A stretch of DNA of 64,000 nucleotides from Sanghuangporus weigelae (taxonomy: Eukaryota; Basidiomycota; Agaricomycetes; Hymenochaetales; Hymenochaetaceae), in NCBI GenBank assembly GCA_033182465.1, contig CP137318.1:1302001-1366000 (forward strand), written 5' to 3'. The first letter of the stretch is position 1. The number at the start of each line of letters is the position of its first letter. A program made the position numbers and the translations under genes. Shown piece by piece: positions 1-9,986 of this stretch. The notes beneath the pieces are model-generated. The model worked only from the letters and a program-made list of their open reading frames with translations, made no database searches and was not told the origin of the DNA.

Positions 1-1101
1 GATAATCCTGTAGGTGTTCTCGTTCTCATGGTAATCAATTCTTACGATATCTTCCAACATTTTTAAAGAATATTCCCGGAAACGGTTCGCACCCAAGTCG
101 GCAATGGCTCAATACCTGCGCCAAAGTGGAACCGAGCGCTTATTCCGATAATCGGACGGTCGACTCTCGATGCAGCAAGCGAGAGACCTCCCCCACGACC
201 ATTTCCTAATCCATTTAGGTTCTTTACAGCCCCAGACTTGATGACTATTCTTTTCAGTACTGCTATCATCTACAGTACATTCTATGCTGTCAGCGCAACA
301 ATCTCGTCCCTATTCAGTGACAAATACAGTTTCCTCAATGAAACAAAGATTGGATTATGTTACCTTAGGTTTGTTAGCATTTGCTTCCATAAATATTTTC
401 TAGAAACTGAATTACGTCCAGCATTGGTGGCGGAGGTATCATCGGTACAGCGTCTGCAGGCCGGCTTCTTGATTGGCAATATGCGCGCGTCAAGCGAAAA
501 TACGAAGTCTCTTTACGGAGTGACTCAGAGAAGAACAGGGAGTCTGCAGGAATTTCAGACACAATGTCCTCTCTGAGCACGCACAACGATTTTCCTATCG
601 AAAAAGCTTGTCTGCAAACCCAGCACATTTGGATCATACTGTTCTCTGTCTGCGTCATCGGGTACGGATGGTCGCTACAAGCGGACACCAGCATTGCCGT
701 GCCACTTGTATTGCTGTTCTTCAGTGAGTGCTTATGATATTGAAAGGCACGTAACTGAGACGATCACCATCATCCCAGTCGGATTTTCCATGGTTGCTGC
801 GATGACATGTGTCCAGACAATCATCATCGACCTCTTTCCATCACAAGGCTCGTCAGTGACCGCTACTGTACGTCGCCTTTATCATCCATGAGGCGCCCAA
901 AAGTTGACATCTCGGAAGTTTAATCTAGTTCGCTGCCTCATAGGAGCTGGCTTTGTTGCCGCGATCACGCCCATCACAAACGCGATCGGTCCGGGATGGA
1001 CGTACACCCTGTGTGGAGGATTATGCTTTTTAATGTGGCCGATGCTGCTCGTCGAGTTGAAATTCGGCCCGACCTGGAGAAAGAGAAGAGAAGAGTCGTA
1101 A
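1..1101 (+). CDS. MFS transporter, C-terminal half (5' end outside window)
   Basis: A multidrug-type (DHA1-like) major facilitator protein whose first half lies left of the window. Coding exons fit about 69-368, 422-723, 779-867 and 919-1101, with matching splice phases; a probable intron occupies about 31-68. Visible landmarks in order are FPETVRTQVGNGSIP (central loop after helix 6), a hydrophobic segment ending in NETKIGLCYL, GGGGIIGT followed by a soluble linker, then QGSSVTATFNLVRCLIGAG and a final membrane segment ending in a basic tail. The SSVTA-NLVRC block is typical of fungal transporters of this group. It would act in the plasma membrane as a proton-coupled exporter; the substrate cannot be read from sequence. 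The family call is firm, but the left boundary is incomplete. Confidence 0.85.
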
Positions 1102-3833
1102 TGCAAAAGAATCTTCACGAACATGAATAGCGACGACATTTGCCTTGTTTTTGGATTTATGCTTTCCTCGTTCCTGTCAAAGACTGATACATTTTCAGGA
1201 TAGTTCATGTTAAATGGGTCATGATAGTTAGATGTACGTACTTAAGTTATCTTATATTGAAGTTCTCTCGATGGAAGCATCGATTGTTTGATGATGGAGC
1301 GGGTGGCGGAAGAAGAATGAAGCTTCTTGAGATCAGGCCCAGCACGATAGACCTCACTCTAAGTTATAGAGTCCGGTTATTAAGGCCTAACGCTCTTTGG
1401 CATGGCTCGGTAAGAATCACTGTGGCGTTGCGGCTGAGAATGAGTTCGAGAGCATCATTTTGAGATGGTGAACATCTGTCCGTCGGTATAGTTGGGCATA
1501 CCTGACTTACATGAATAATATAAAAATAAGCAGATCTTGTTCGCCGATAGAAAGGAATCATCTCTCCGTACAATATCTTTCCCGATCCCCGCGGCATTTT
1601 TTTCCACATGACTGTGAGGTAGCCTGCGAAACACCCTGGGGCCTATGGTGAGGACGGCGCGACTTCCCTTAAGAAGAGGTCTGCCGATCTTTAGTTCCGT
1701 TCATCCACGACATTGCTCGTACCAACTCGTTCAATAAAGACGGAGCATTACAGGTAGGGAGAGATAATGGTTGAAGGTTCAGCAGCATGGCAAATGCTTT
1801 GGGCTGCGCGAATAGACTCATGCCGGCATCTCGACTATACTGGGCGGTGTCTGTCATTGCAAATATGAGCCACAATGCGAATCTCCGAGTGGGCCGATTA
1901 GGTGTGAGACGACGTACCGTGGTGCCTCGGCGTTGGGTGTCGCAACGGATTGGCCATGTCGAAGATGGTAACAGAATGCGCAACGAGGAAGTAGATTGCA
2001 AATATACCGCCGGTAAAGGCGTCGAGAGGGAGATGAAGATGGAGGTACAGAGAAGGACGGGGATCAAGTTATGTAGGCTGAGGAGTGCCGCGTGACATCT
2101 CCATCCAGAACGGACCTAAGTGGCAAGCGGGAGAAGTCCTCTGCCCTCATCCCTGACTACAGTCCGTTCAGCAAACCAACATGTCAACCCTCAGCGGGCG
2201 GGATGCCACGTTGCGTTATTTGCCGCCGTTCAACAGGGGTGATCTGCGGCCAGTCCGTTACTGGACTGGAGTTACGCGACGAAAAGGTCGAGATGGAACC
2301 GAAGTTCTTTTTTCTCATTATGATACCACCAAACGATTAGAAATGCGCATACCCGTCCTACTATCGCTCCGCATTTCCATCTTTTCATTCCCTTGATATA
2401 CTATCGTCTGGTGTGACATCCCGGCGTGAGTTCGCTGTTGGGGAACCACTCTCGAGGGCGGTTGGAGAGGAAGTTCGAGGAATACCATGAAAGACGACAA
2501 AGTTAGGCGAAGAGCACGTATGCCAGGTACGCCGACATTGGTAGATCCTACACCAATTTAAATAGTAGTGACGACAGATATCAGAACGGGTCAAGACTGC
2601 GACGGGCAAAGCGATCTGATGAAACATTGCCTGAGTACATTCTTCTGGTCAGTACGTGATGCACAGACTGACTGCCAGTCCTCGGCGTCTGGATCGAAAC
2701 GTGGAGAAGGCGCGAATTAAACTGCAAGATTAATATCTCATCGTTTGACCCGCACAATAAGGTTATAGGAATAAAGTCGGTGAGGCTAAGTCCATCGTCG
2801 CCAAACAGTCGGGTCTTGGCGCGTCGACAGTCAACTTTCTACAACTGGTCAGGCATCTTCCCTCAGCATATCAGCATTTCTCGCCTGCATCTAACCTTGC
2901 GGCACTGCCGTGCCCACATTTGAAGCGGGCTTGCTGAGCAAATATCGAGGGTTCGATTCCAAAGGCCGCCCTTTGCATGCATGCATCCAAATTTACGTCA
3001 AAGATTGTTCCCGTCGTCCCGAAATAACATGCATGGGTCACGTGAGTAATCTCACCTTTGAATTTTATCGAAACATAATCGGCTTCAGATGGAATGTTAG
3101 TAGATTGGGAATGCGAAAGTGTCAAGAACTAACGAAATAAGCATCCTTGTCGGATAAGACTGCCTTTTTTCAAGTCGATATCATACGAAAAAAGGGCGGT
3201 TCCGCGAGCCTCTTCTGGCAGCCTGCAGGTTTCTCAGCTTTGCTTCTACCAGCCTTTTTATCTCCAGAAGCGCGATTTGAGATTAGAGGTGCTGCGGCAG
3301 AGCCTCCTGTCCGTTCAGTTTGACGTGTCGCGAATTGGATCAAAGTGGGGCGTTCCACCTTTGTGCGGAGTTGAGCTAGGATCTTTAGCTGAGTTCAACC
3401 GACAATGAGAGGCTGACGAAGGGTAAACTTAAGCTCATCGAATGAATGACGCGTAGCGCGGCGAGCATCGGATGGCGTGGGCAGGCTTCTATCATTCTAA
3501 CTGAAAGCGCAGGCCGGCCTATTTTTTGCACACGCGCTACTTACAGTGCTCTTACGTGCACAACCGTATCGCCATGAATGCGAACCCATATCGTTTGGAT
3601 CTGGGGCATGCCGTCATCCCTTCCGCTGATGGCATCCCCGTTCCTTGCTTCCCTCGTGAGCAAGCGAAACGAGTATCTTTACATTTTTGAGATTCGGCCA
3701 AAGCCCTAATAAAGGCGCTTTGTATGCCCCTCTTCCTCCTTCTTTAGCTCCTAAAGAGCATAATCTTTGCCTTTTCAGCCTCTGCGCTATCTCTGAACCA
3801 TTTATATCACTCACTGGTTTTGCTGCCACTTCT
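1102..3833. other. Gene-poor stretch, possible decayed membrane gene
   Basis: No complete gene can be supported in these 2.7 kb. The only suggestive part lies on the minus strand between about 1,750 and 2,080. There two neighbouring frames give hydrophobic peptides (for example FTGGIFAIYFLVAHSVTIFD) that faintly recall fungal wax-synthase-like membrane proteins. They cannot be linked to conserved flanking exons, so this may be a worn-out gene or chance. Between 3,170 and 3,360 a short Lys/Arg-rich minus-strand ORF occurs without recognisable homology. The 150 bases before 3,834 are pyrimidine-rich, as expected of the leader of the next gene. Confidence 0.35.
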
Positions 3834-4525
3834 ATGGCCGTCGAGCAGCTCTCTGACAATCTGCCATTTCCGCCAGCGATGGACAAAGATCAGTGTGACG
3901 ATCAGCGCAACTATTACGACCAGCACGGAGTCTGTTTCTCACCAGCAGAAAATAGGAGCCAAGTGGCTGTTGAGGAACTCATACCGGTTGACGTAGGCTA
4001 CTTCCTCTAAAATGTCTGTCCTTGCAAGCGTTGAGATTGAATGAGTTATTCGTGCAGGAAAATCAGTCTGGCCTTGAGGACGCCGAGCTCATCCTTGGAC
4101 GTAACGTTGCCTTCGTGAGATTCGGAATTTTTTTTTTCAGACCTGACTTGCGTTCGCGTTATTCACATTCATTTCGCCTATTCTCGACAGACCATCACTC
4201 CCAGCGACGATGCGTTTGATGTGCAGGAGGTTGTCGAGACACTCTCCAACGCTCCGGCCAATAGCAGCAGGTCGACAAATACGACAACGACAATCTGCGT
4301 GCCGCGCAATAAGGTGGCCAGCTTTAACGAGGTACGCACATGGCTTGTTTGTCCTTCCCCGGCGACCGCCGCGTATTTGACAGTTGTCATGCTCTTCAGG
4401 CGCTGCGTGAGCACCTCGTCCGACGTTCTAGACGTGTAGTCGAAAGGGCTGGTCGCATAGCCTTCTGGAGAGGGAAAGAACCTTTCATGCGGCCAGTTCT
4501 ATCACGATCGTTGAGTCTTCCGTAA
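3834..4525 (+). CDS. Orphan small protein, four exons, 160 aa
   Basis: Four exons (3834-3992, 4058-4114, 4191-4331, 4400-4525) join with every intron in phase 0 and give a 160-residue protein. The introns start GTAGGC, GTGAGA and GTACGC and all end in AG. The protein begins MAVEQLSDNLPFPPAMDK, has an acidic middle (ENQSGLEDAELILGRN), a Ser/Thr/Asn-rich stretch, and ends with a strongly basic helix (ALREHLVRRSRRVVERAG) before a short tail. I recognise no domain, signal peptide or membrane segment; the basic helix would suit nucleic-acid or membrane-surface binding, but that is a guess. An in-frame upstream ATG at 3,687 exists, but the sequence between looks like a pyrimidine-rich leader, so 3,834 was chosen. 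Its 3' end faces that of CWC25. Confidence 0.6.
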
Positions 4526-4786
4526 TCCGTGTCGTTCGGTACTTGGAACGTTCCAAACGTAGTGGCAATCACCTTCATTCCCGCTTCTCCCCCATTATTT
4601 CGAATACATTTTCATTTGTTCTGCTGACCGACTCTTTGTTTTTGCGCTGATTTCGGGATTCTTTTCTCTTCAAATCGATTGAAGAGTCTACGACAAGTCA
4701 CAATCCATTTTAGCATGCAGCCATATCATTTAATCGCGGATGATATATAGAAATACAACTACAAATGGAATGATGATAAAAACATA

Positions 4787-6221
4787 TCAGTCAACATTAG
4801 CGACCAATCCACTCCTGCCTCTTCGAATTCTCTCCTCAATGCCCCCTGCACCACTGAATACTTTCTTCTGCTCCTGAGTCAAGAAACTGCCCATACCTCC
4901 AGACCTTGCTCTCGCCTTCTCCTCGGCCTCTAGCTCCGCCTTTTCCCTAGCAAGAAGTTTTGATAGATGTTCCTTACGCTCGGTAGTGAGCGAGGAAGCA
5001 TTAGCCGACATTGCGGCAAGGCGTGCCGCGCGTTCATCTACGGAAGTGGAATAGCCATTCGGAGCTTTCGGGGCACTTCGATCAGGGAGCGCGCGAGGCG
5101 GGGAAGACCCGCGAGAGCGCTTGCTGTACGGGGGTGGCGAGAGGCTTCGATCGCGCTTCCTGTCGGTAACGTCCGAGTGCCTGCGTCGTTCCAAACTGCG
5201 ACTCCGATCACGTCGTCGCTCCTCAGAACTCGTAGTCTCATCTGAGTTGTAATAGCGCCTTGCACGGCCCCTTTCTGACCTATCACACGGGCTTCTGCTG
5301 CGGCGTCTCTCAACGTAATCGATCCTTCGGTTATAGTCGTCCCGACGACTTGGAGGACTTCTGTTCCTTGATCTGCGTCGCGGCTCAATGCTACGAGACC
5401 AACTCCTGTACCGATGGACTTTGCGAGGCGGAGAACGGGAATCGCGACGTTTCTCGTAACGATCCTCAGGCGAACGACTCCGCGAGTGACTCTTCCCGCG
5501 GTCACTATAATCGGCCGGATCGTCTCGTCGGTGTTTGTGTTTTTTCGACTTCTTATCTTTCTTGTCTTTCTTATCCTTATTCTTCTTGTCCTTGTCCTTG
5601 ATTCCTACCTTCTTCTGCATCTCCTTCAAGCGAAGCGGGTTACTCATCAAAGCTTGATAAGCCGCTTGTTCTTGCTGCTTGATAGCGAGAAGAGGGTCTT
5701 CGCGAATTTTTGAGGCGACGTCACGAGCTGTGTTTGCATTTTGGACGGCAATGAAGTTCTTATGCGCAGCGCCGACCTGGATGAGAGTGTGCAAGTCTTA
5801 CGTCAGAGAAGCTCAAAAAAGTGAAAACAGAACAACGGACCTTTTCATTCTCATCAGCAATGAGCAGCTTGTCTACCCGTTTCTTTCCTAGAAGATAGTC
5901 CTCCAGATCGTTCTTGTTTGCACCGGATCCTGTAGCAGGAGTAGCATACATCCACTCGAGCTTCTCGGTACGTTTTCGACCCGTGGATTCTTCTTGCAGA
6001 CGCTGCAGTTCCTGCATCTGACGTTCCTCCTCTTTTTCCTTTCGGAGCTGGTCAAGTTTCTTCTTCTCCTCAAGCTGGACGATAAGGCATTAGACAACTT
6101 TCATGTATGCGCATACACAATTAGGACATACCGCTTTCTTCTCCTCGAGCCACACCCGCTCCTGATTCTTCATCAGGAGCGGATGCCACGACTTTTTCAT
6201 GTTCAAGTCGCCTCCACCCAT
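4787..6221 (-). CDS. CWC25: Pre-mRNA splicing factor CWC25
   Basis: Spliceosomal protein that joins at the step-1 catalytic stage and stabilises the branch helix (family knowledge). Exons 6221-6132, 6074-5841 and 5776-4787 give 437 aa, both introns in phase 0. The N-terminus [14 protein letters not shown], followed by RVWLEEKKA and a charged coiled coil, is the Cir_N signature of CWC25. The conserved core continues through [22 protein letters not shown] and VGAAHKNF. The C-terminal 200 residues are Lys-rich and then RS-repeat-rich, as in fungal and animal homologues, and the protein ends with conserved blocks such as [10 protein letters not shown]-like text near 4,850. The second intron uses an unusual GTCCGT donor. 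The first intron lies inside the Cir_N block. The gene is head to head with the voltage-sensor protein and is certainly nuclear. Confidence 0.93.
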
Positions 6222-6543
6222 TTTGACAGATGTTCACAGACGAAACAGCGGCAAAGCAGCAAATTTGTTACAAGAATATGGTTCTGCTAGAGTCGAGAGC
6301 GAAAAGCGTTGGCAGGCTTAGCGGTAGAAAGAAAGAGATGAGTTGAGTTGAGAAACCAGGAGAGGCGACGAAAACGAATCTGCGTGACCGTCTTTGTAAC
6401 GCTGTGCTTCTATCCAAAATAGGATATTGCGGATCGACGCGTGTCACGACCCTTCATCTTCTTACTCGTACCGTACCGTACGAGCTCCTTCCACGTAGCA
6501 TAATTTCGACTTTGAGACCGTCACGTTTGCTTTGTTATACAAA
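6222..6543. promoter_or_regulatory. Shared promoter region of CWC25 and voltage-sensor gene
   Basis: The 322 bases separate two divergent start codons. They contain a short tandem of GTACC around 6,471-6,483 but no clear TATA box. Regulation in both directions is inferred only from gene orientation. Confidence 0.5.
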
Positions 6544-7634
6544 ATGAGCTCAATTAGGCAGCTGCCGCCAGATCTTGACGTGGATGAGCCGCTCGAAGAT
6601 GCCGAGGCCAGCGAGCGGGAGCCCCTCCATCAATCCCAACCTGAGGTTATACAACCAGTGTCCGTACGACTTCTTTCATCACACTCATTATCCTCTGGCT
6701 CTACAGCATTCTGATGGTATTTTCTTTCCGTTATGCGTTACCGCAGACCTACTCGTTCCCTCTATGCCCTCACGCGAAAAGAGATCACCCATGGGATTGC
6801 TAACCGGTTCGTCCACTCGCGGACGTACATATTTCTCTACCTCGGCATGGCTGCGCTGTCTATAACGACAATTGTGCTTAGCCTTACCGACGGATGTCCC
6901 GGACTTGCATTTTACATTCTAGAAATCATCATCAACACCACTATGATCGCAGAAGTCAGCATCCGACTGGTGGCATTCGGAAGCGTACGTACTATGTGTC
7001 TCTTTTTTCCCAGTCCGATTATCGTGGGTACAACGAGTAACTGCGCTGACGTTTTATCCTGCTTGTCTATCTATAGAGATTCTGGAAGTCGCCCTTTAAT
7101 ATCCTAGATCTTGTCCTAACGTTCTTCTGCGTGATAACGGTCCTTACGATTGTCTTTGCCGGATGTGGGTCCACTAGTAAGGAAGAAGAACTGTTCGATA
7201 CGTTACTTCTTGTGGTCCGAAACGTGCTTCAGTTTATTCGCTTAGCAGCAGTGACGCGGCAGTACGTATTTTTGAAATCTATCATTTACCTTCATTCCGC
7301 GCTTTACTCATTTCGTTTACCCTTTTCATTCTTCGCAATTTCCTTGTTCTATTCTTCAATATAAACTCCCTCCAGATCCGGTCAGTCGATCTTCTCTCGT
7401 CCTCGGCCAATTGACTTGACCGTGGCGCGAAGGGCGGGGTTCAGTTTGGACCTAGACTTGCCTGATGAAGCGGAAGAAGAGCTGTCACGGCGACGGACCC
7501 CGATTCTATTCAATGCACAAGGAAGAGATGAAGAAGAGGGCCTGGAGCGGACATCACCTCCGAAACCCAATAAACCATCAGTACCGCTCGTAGTGGATGA
7601 TCGAGACCAAGAGGACTTGTGGGCGGGGTTGTAG
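6544..7634 (+). CDS. Voltage-sensor-like ion-transport-domain protein, 265 aa
   Basis: Exons 6544-6659, 6747-6984, 7077-7261 and 7376-7634 give about 265 aa. The junctions of exons 2-4 are solid. The first donor (GTCCGT at 6,660) is the only phase-compatible choice seen and is less certain. About four membrane segments follow a 40-residue acidic N-terminus: TYIFLYLGMAALSITTIVL, CPGLAFYILEIIINTTMIAE, the FWKSPFNILDLVLTFFCVIT block, and a fourth segment with spaced arginines (VRNVLQFIRLAAVTR) like an S4 helix. No pore helix or S5/S6 follows; instead there is an acidic, Pro-rich tail. This matches short fungal ion-transport-domain proteins that carry only the S1-S4 unit. It probably sits in a vacuolar or plasma membrane; whether it conducts ions is unknown. 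Confidence 0.75.
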
Positions 7635-7961
7635 TGCCGCTTTCGAAACCATCTCAGGAAGCCGCCGACGTTTGCTTGAATGGACAGTCGTCGTATTCAC
7701 ATTTGCTTTTTTTTCGTTTCAAGTTCTCGCTATGCATTGATCTTCGGTTTCGTTCCCATCCTACAGCTATTTACTACTGCCACTACTACGTCACCACTTT
7801 CCATACGGATATCTTATAATAGTACGTCAGGAAGAGCAATTCTTCTATTGATCGTGTTTCAGCATCATCTTGCTTCTGTGCTAGGTCGGAAGAAACTCAT
7901 TACGCACTCAACTCGGCGAACGAGGTATACAGTCCCTTGAATGAGTTCCAAAATGGAATAG
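7635..7961. other. Intergenic 3' region, nothing recognised
   Basis: Between two convergent stop codons lie T-rich, low-complexity bases suitable for 3' untranslated regions. No coding signal or repeat is seen. Confidence 0.5.
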
Positions 7962-8669
7962 TCAGAATGTCTTGTAAACCTTGAAAGCGCGCCTCTCAGT
8001 ATTCTTGTTATTCTCCCAGATCTTCTTACGCCACGGTGTCGATATCGCAGCTTTGAATTCTTCAGCGTCGAAAAGACCAGGGCCGATGTCCTTATACTCG
8101 TGGACCGCCATGAACTTTGCGGGTTTCTTGTATTCCTGAACTTGCTGCTTGAGCGTGCCAGAGGCAGCTGCGTCGACGAGGTAGTAGCGGCGCGAGCGCA
8201 GCCATCCAGGGACCTTAGAGAGCATCTCGGAGTGTTCCTCGTTGTACCACCCGTTCAGCTCGTCTTCGAAATCGGGCTCTACGTCCATGGAAACGACGAG
8301 GACAATCATTCCTTCTTTGTGGCCCTTGAACTCTGGGCTGACTAATTCTAGAGCCTCTTCGTTGAGCGTGTAGATGCGCCGATCAAGAAGCCCGATGCGC
8401 GATAAGACACTCGCCTCGCGCTCGCTGCGCATCTTGACTAGAGCAGTGTATGCGTCTTCCTGGAGGAAGTCGACTGACGAGAGGTCGTATATTGCACCCC
8501 AGGTAGGTTTCAACCCGTCGGTCTGGATGAGACGCGTGGCGGAGTGGAATCCTGGGAGCGCGGTGCGCAACGGAATGTGCTCATTGTCATACCAGTCGTT
8601 GTACTCGCTTTCTGAAAGCTGGTCGCCGACTTCGGAGAAGACAAGGAGAAGACCCTTGCCGGTGCTCAT
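7962..8669 (-). CDS. Tandem dimeric alpha-beta-barrel (EthD/ABM-like) protein, 235 aa
   Basis: A single uninterrupted ORF of 235 aa starting MSTGKGLLLVFSEVG. It contains two similar halves. The first (about 1-105) has SEYNDWYDNEHIPLR and the second (about 118-215) has DELNGWYNEEHSEMLSKVPGW. Each carries the W-Y-x-x-E-H motif typical of ferredoxin-like dimeric alpha-beta-barrel proteins (EthD, ABM and stress-responsive barrel families), so the protein is likely a pseudo-dimer of that fold. Such folds serve in small-molecule oxidation or degradation and in stress proteins; the substrate here cannot be deduced. No signal peptide is present, so it is probably cytosolic. It has no intron, unusual for this window but common in this family. 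It is transcribed divergently from the Ser-rich gene, 1.3 kb away. Confidence 0.85.
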   Translation of the reverse strand: MSTGKGLLLVFSEVGDQLSESEYNDWYDNEHIPLRTALPGFHSATRLIQTDGLKPTWGAIYDLSSVDFLQEDAYTALVKMRSEREASVLSRIGLLDRRIYTLNEEALELVSPEFKGHKEGMIVLVVSMDVEPDFEDELNGWYNEEHSEMLSKVPGWLRSRRYYLVDAAASGTLKQQVQEYKKPAKFMAVHEYKDIGPGLFDAEEFKAAISTPWRKKIWENNKNTERRAFKVYKTF

Positions 8670-9986
8670 GACTGAGATTGCACGTTCGTGTCTGTGAGGT
8701 GGTCGTTGTTAACTTGGAGCTGGGACGATGCCCGTTATCGCTCGAGATGGCTGAGTAAGTTGTGAGACCATGGGACCATAAGAGTGCACAGAGTAGCAGA
8801 GAAGTTGTAATTATAGCAAACCACAGAGCAAAATATAGCACATATGCGTTTTTTTCTTTCATTCAGTCTCAGGTCCCATGAAGCCGAGACGCGGACCTGT
8901 GCAAGTGATATATCGACAAGATGATGACAATGGACAAGCGAGAGAGATGCCGAGAGCGGAAGCAAACAATTCATCGGCGGAAGGTTCGCAGGTTCATCAG
9001 AGACTCTCGATAGAACAAAACTCATGAGTAGAGAAGAACCGCCAAGAGACGAGTGTGGAAAATATACTCCGAGGTTATTCGTGAAGTTTTTCCTACTTGC
9101 CAATGCTTCCGCCCTTCTCAGCAGATGAATTCTTTGCGAACGAGCATTGCACTGGATATGGATATGAAAGGCGACGAATAGAGATGATCTGCACATACAT
9201 GTGACAATGATTGGGCTAAATAGAAGCAAGTAAGCTGACTCAACGGTTGATCAGTTCGGACAAAAAACTTTAAAAAACAAAAACACGATTTAAGGTTCGC
9301 TCGTAAGAGTAAATCCGAATTGTCGCAGCCTCGCAGGAGATCGTAGCCTTTTCGAGAGTATTGACGTCGCTTCTTCCTTACGAGTCGCTGGAGGAGCTGA
9401 AAAGAATCCATAAAGCAAATGTTGGAAAACACAGATAGAATAGGGCGACATCAGAACGGAACTCGTTAAGATTCGCCACGTGCACGTGCAGGTACACCCC
9501 GTTCCCCTCGTAACGCTTCCCCCGTTCGTCTTCTCTCATTTTCCTGAGCCTTCCTCAGCTCTCTTCCTCGACGTTCGTGTCGTCGATGAGAGCCCCTTCT
9601 GTGCCACCACATACGGTACTCACACAAGTGGTAGGTTGGCCAAAGGAAAGAAAGGACGAACAAGCCAGGCACCCGGTCCTTCAGTCCAAGACGCGTTATT
9701 TGTTGTCGTGAGTTTTTTTGATTGATATTTCTCGCGCGTTATTCATACTCACGCCCTTTTCTACGATTCCCTTTTGGACCGCCATCATTTATGCGCTGAT
9801 ATCATCTGCACTTCGTCGTCGTCGTCCGTGACGCCGCCCAAATCATCATCAGCGCCTGTCTGAGTTCAAGATAACACCTTGTACAGCTTACCCCCGTCTA
9901 CATCTCACTCGACGGTTCGACTTTGATCCTCTCTGGCTCTCTAAATCTGCCTTCTTGGCCTAATTCTTGTTCTCTTCACCTATCCT
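8670..9986. promoter_or_regulatory. 1.3-kb divergent intergenic region
   Basis: This stretch separates two divergent genes. No convincing coding exon is seen on either strand; short ORFs lack coherent splicing and homology. A tight pair of CACGTG E-box palindromes lies at about 9,478-9,489, a known binding site type for bHLH factors. The last 350 bases before 9,987 are pyrimidine-rich, as in a leader. Confidence 0.45.

Noticed and set aside
1669-2067. Minus-strand hydrophobic ORF as a wax-synthase-like gene
   Set aside because: Only faint resemblance in two frames, with no flanking exons that join in phase; kept only as a note in the gene-poor stretch.
2940-2975. GGGTTCGATTCC as a tRNA T-arm
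   Set aside because: No paired T-stem, D-arm or acceptor stem could be drawn around it.
3687-3833. Upstream in-frame ATG for the 160-aa orphan
   Set aside because: The added residues look like translated pyrimidine-rich leader, so the ATG at 3,834 was preferred.
5038-5505. 155-codon antisense ORF inside CWC25
   Set aside because: It lies in another frame of the RS-repeat region, where codon bias produces long shadows.
9118-9672. Minus-strand ORFs between the barrel protein and the Ser-rich gene
   Set aside because: No homology, no coherent splicing, cysteine-rich random look.
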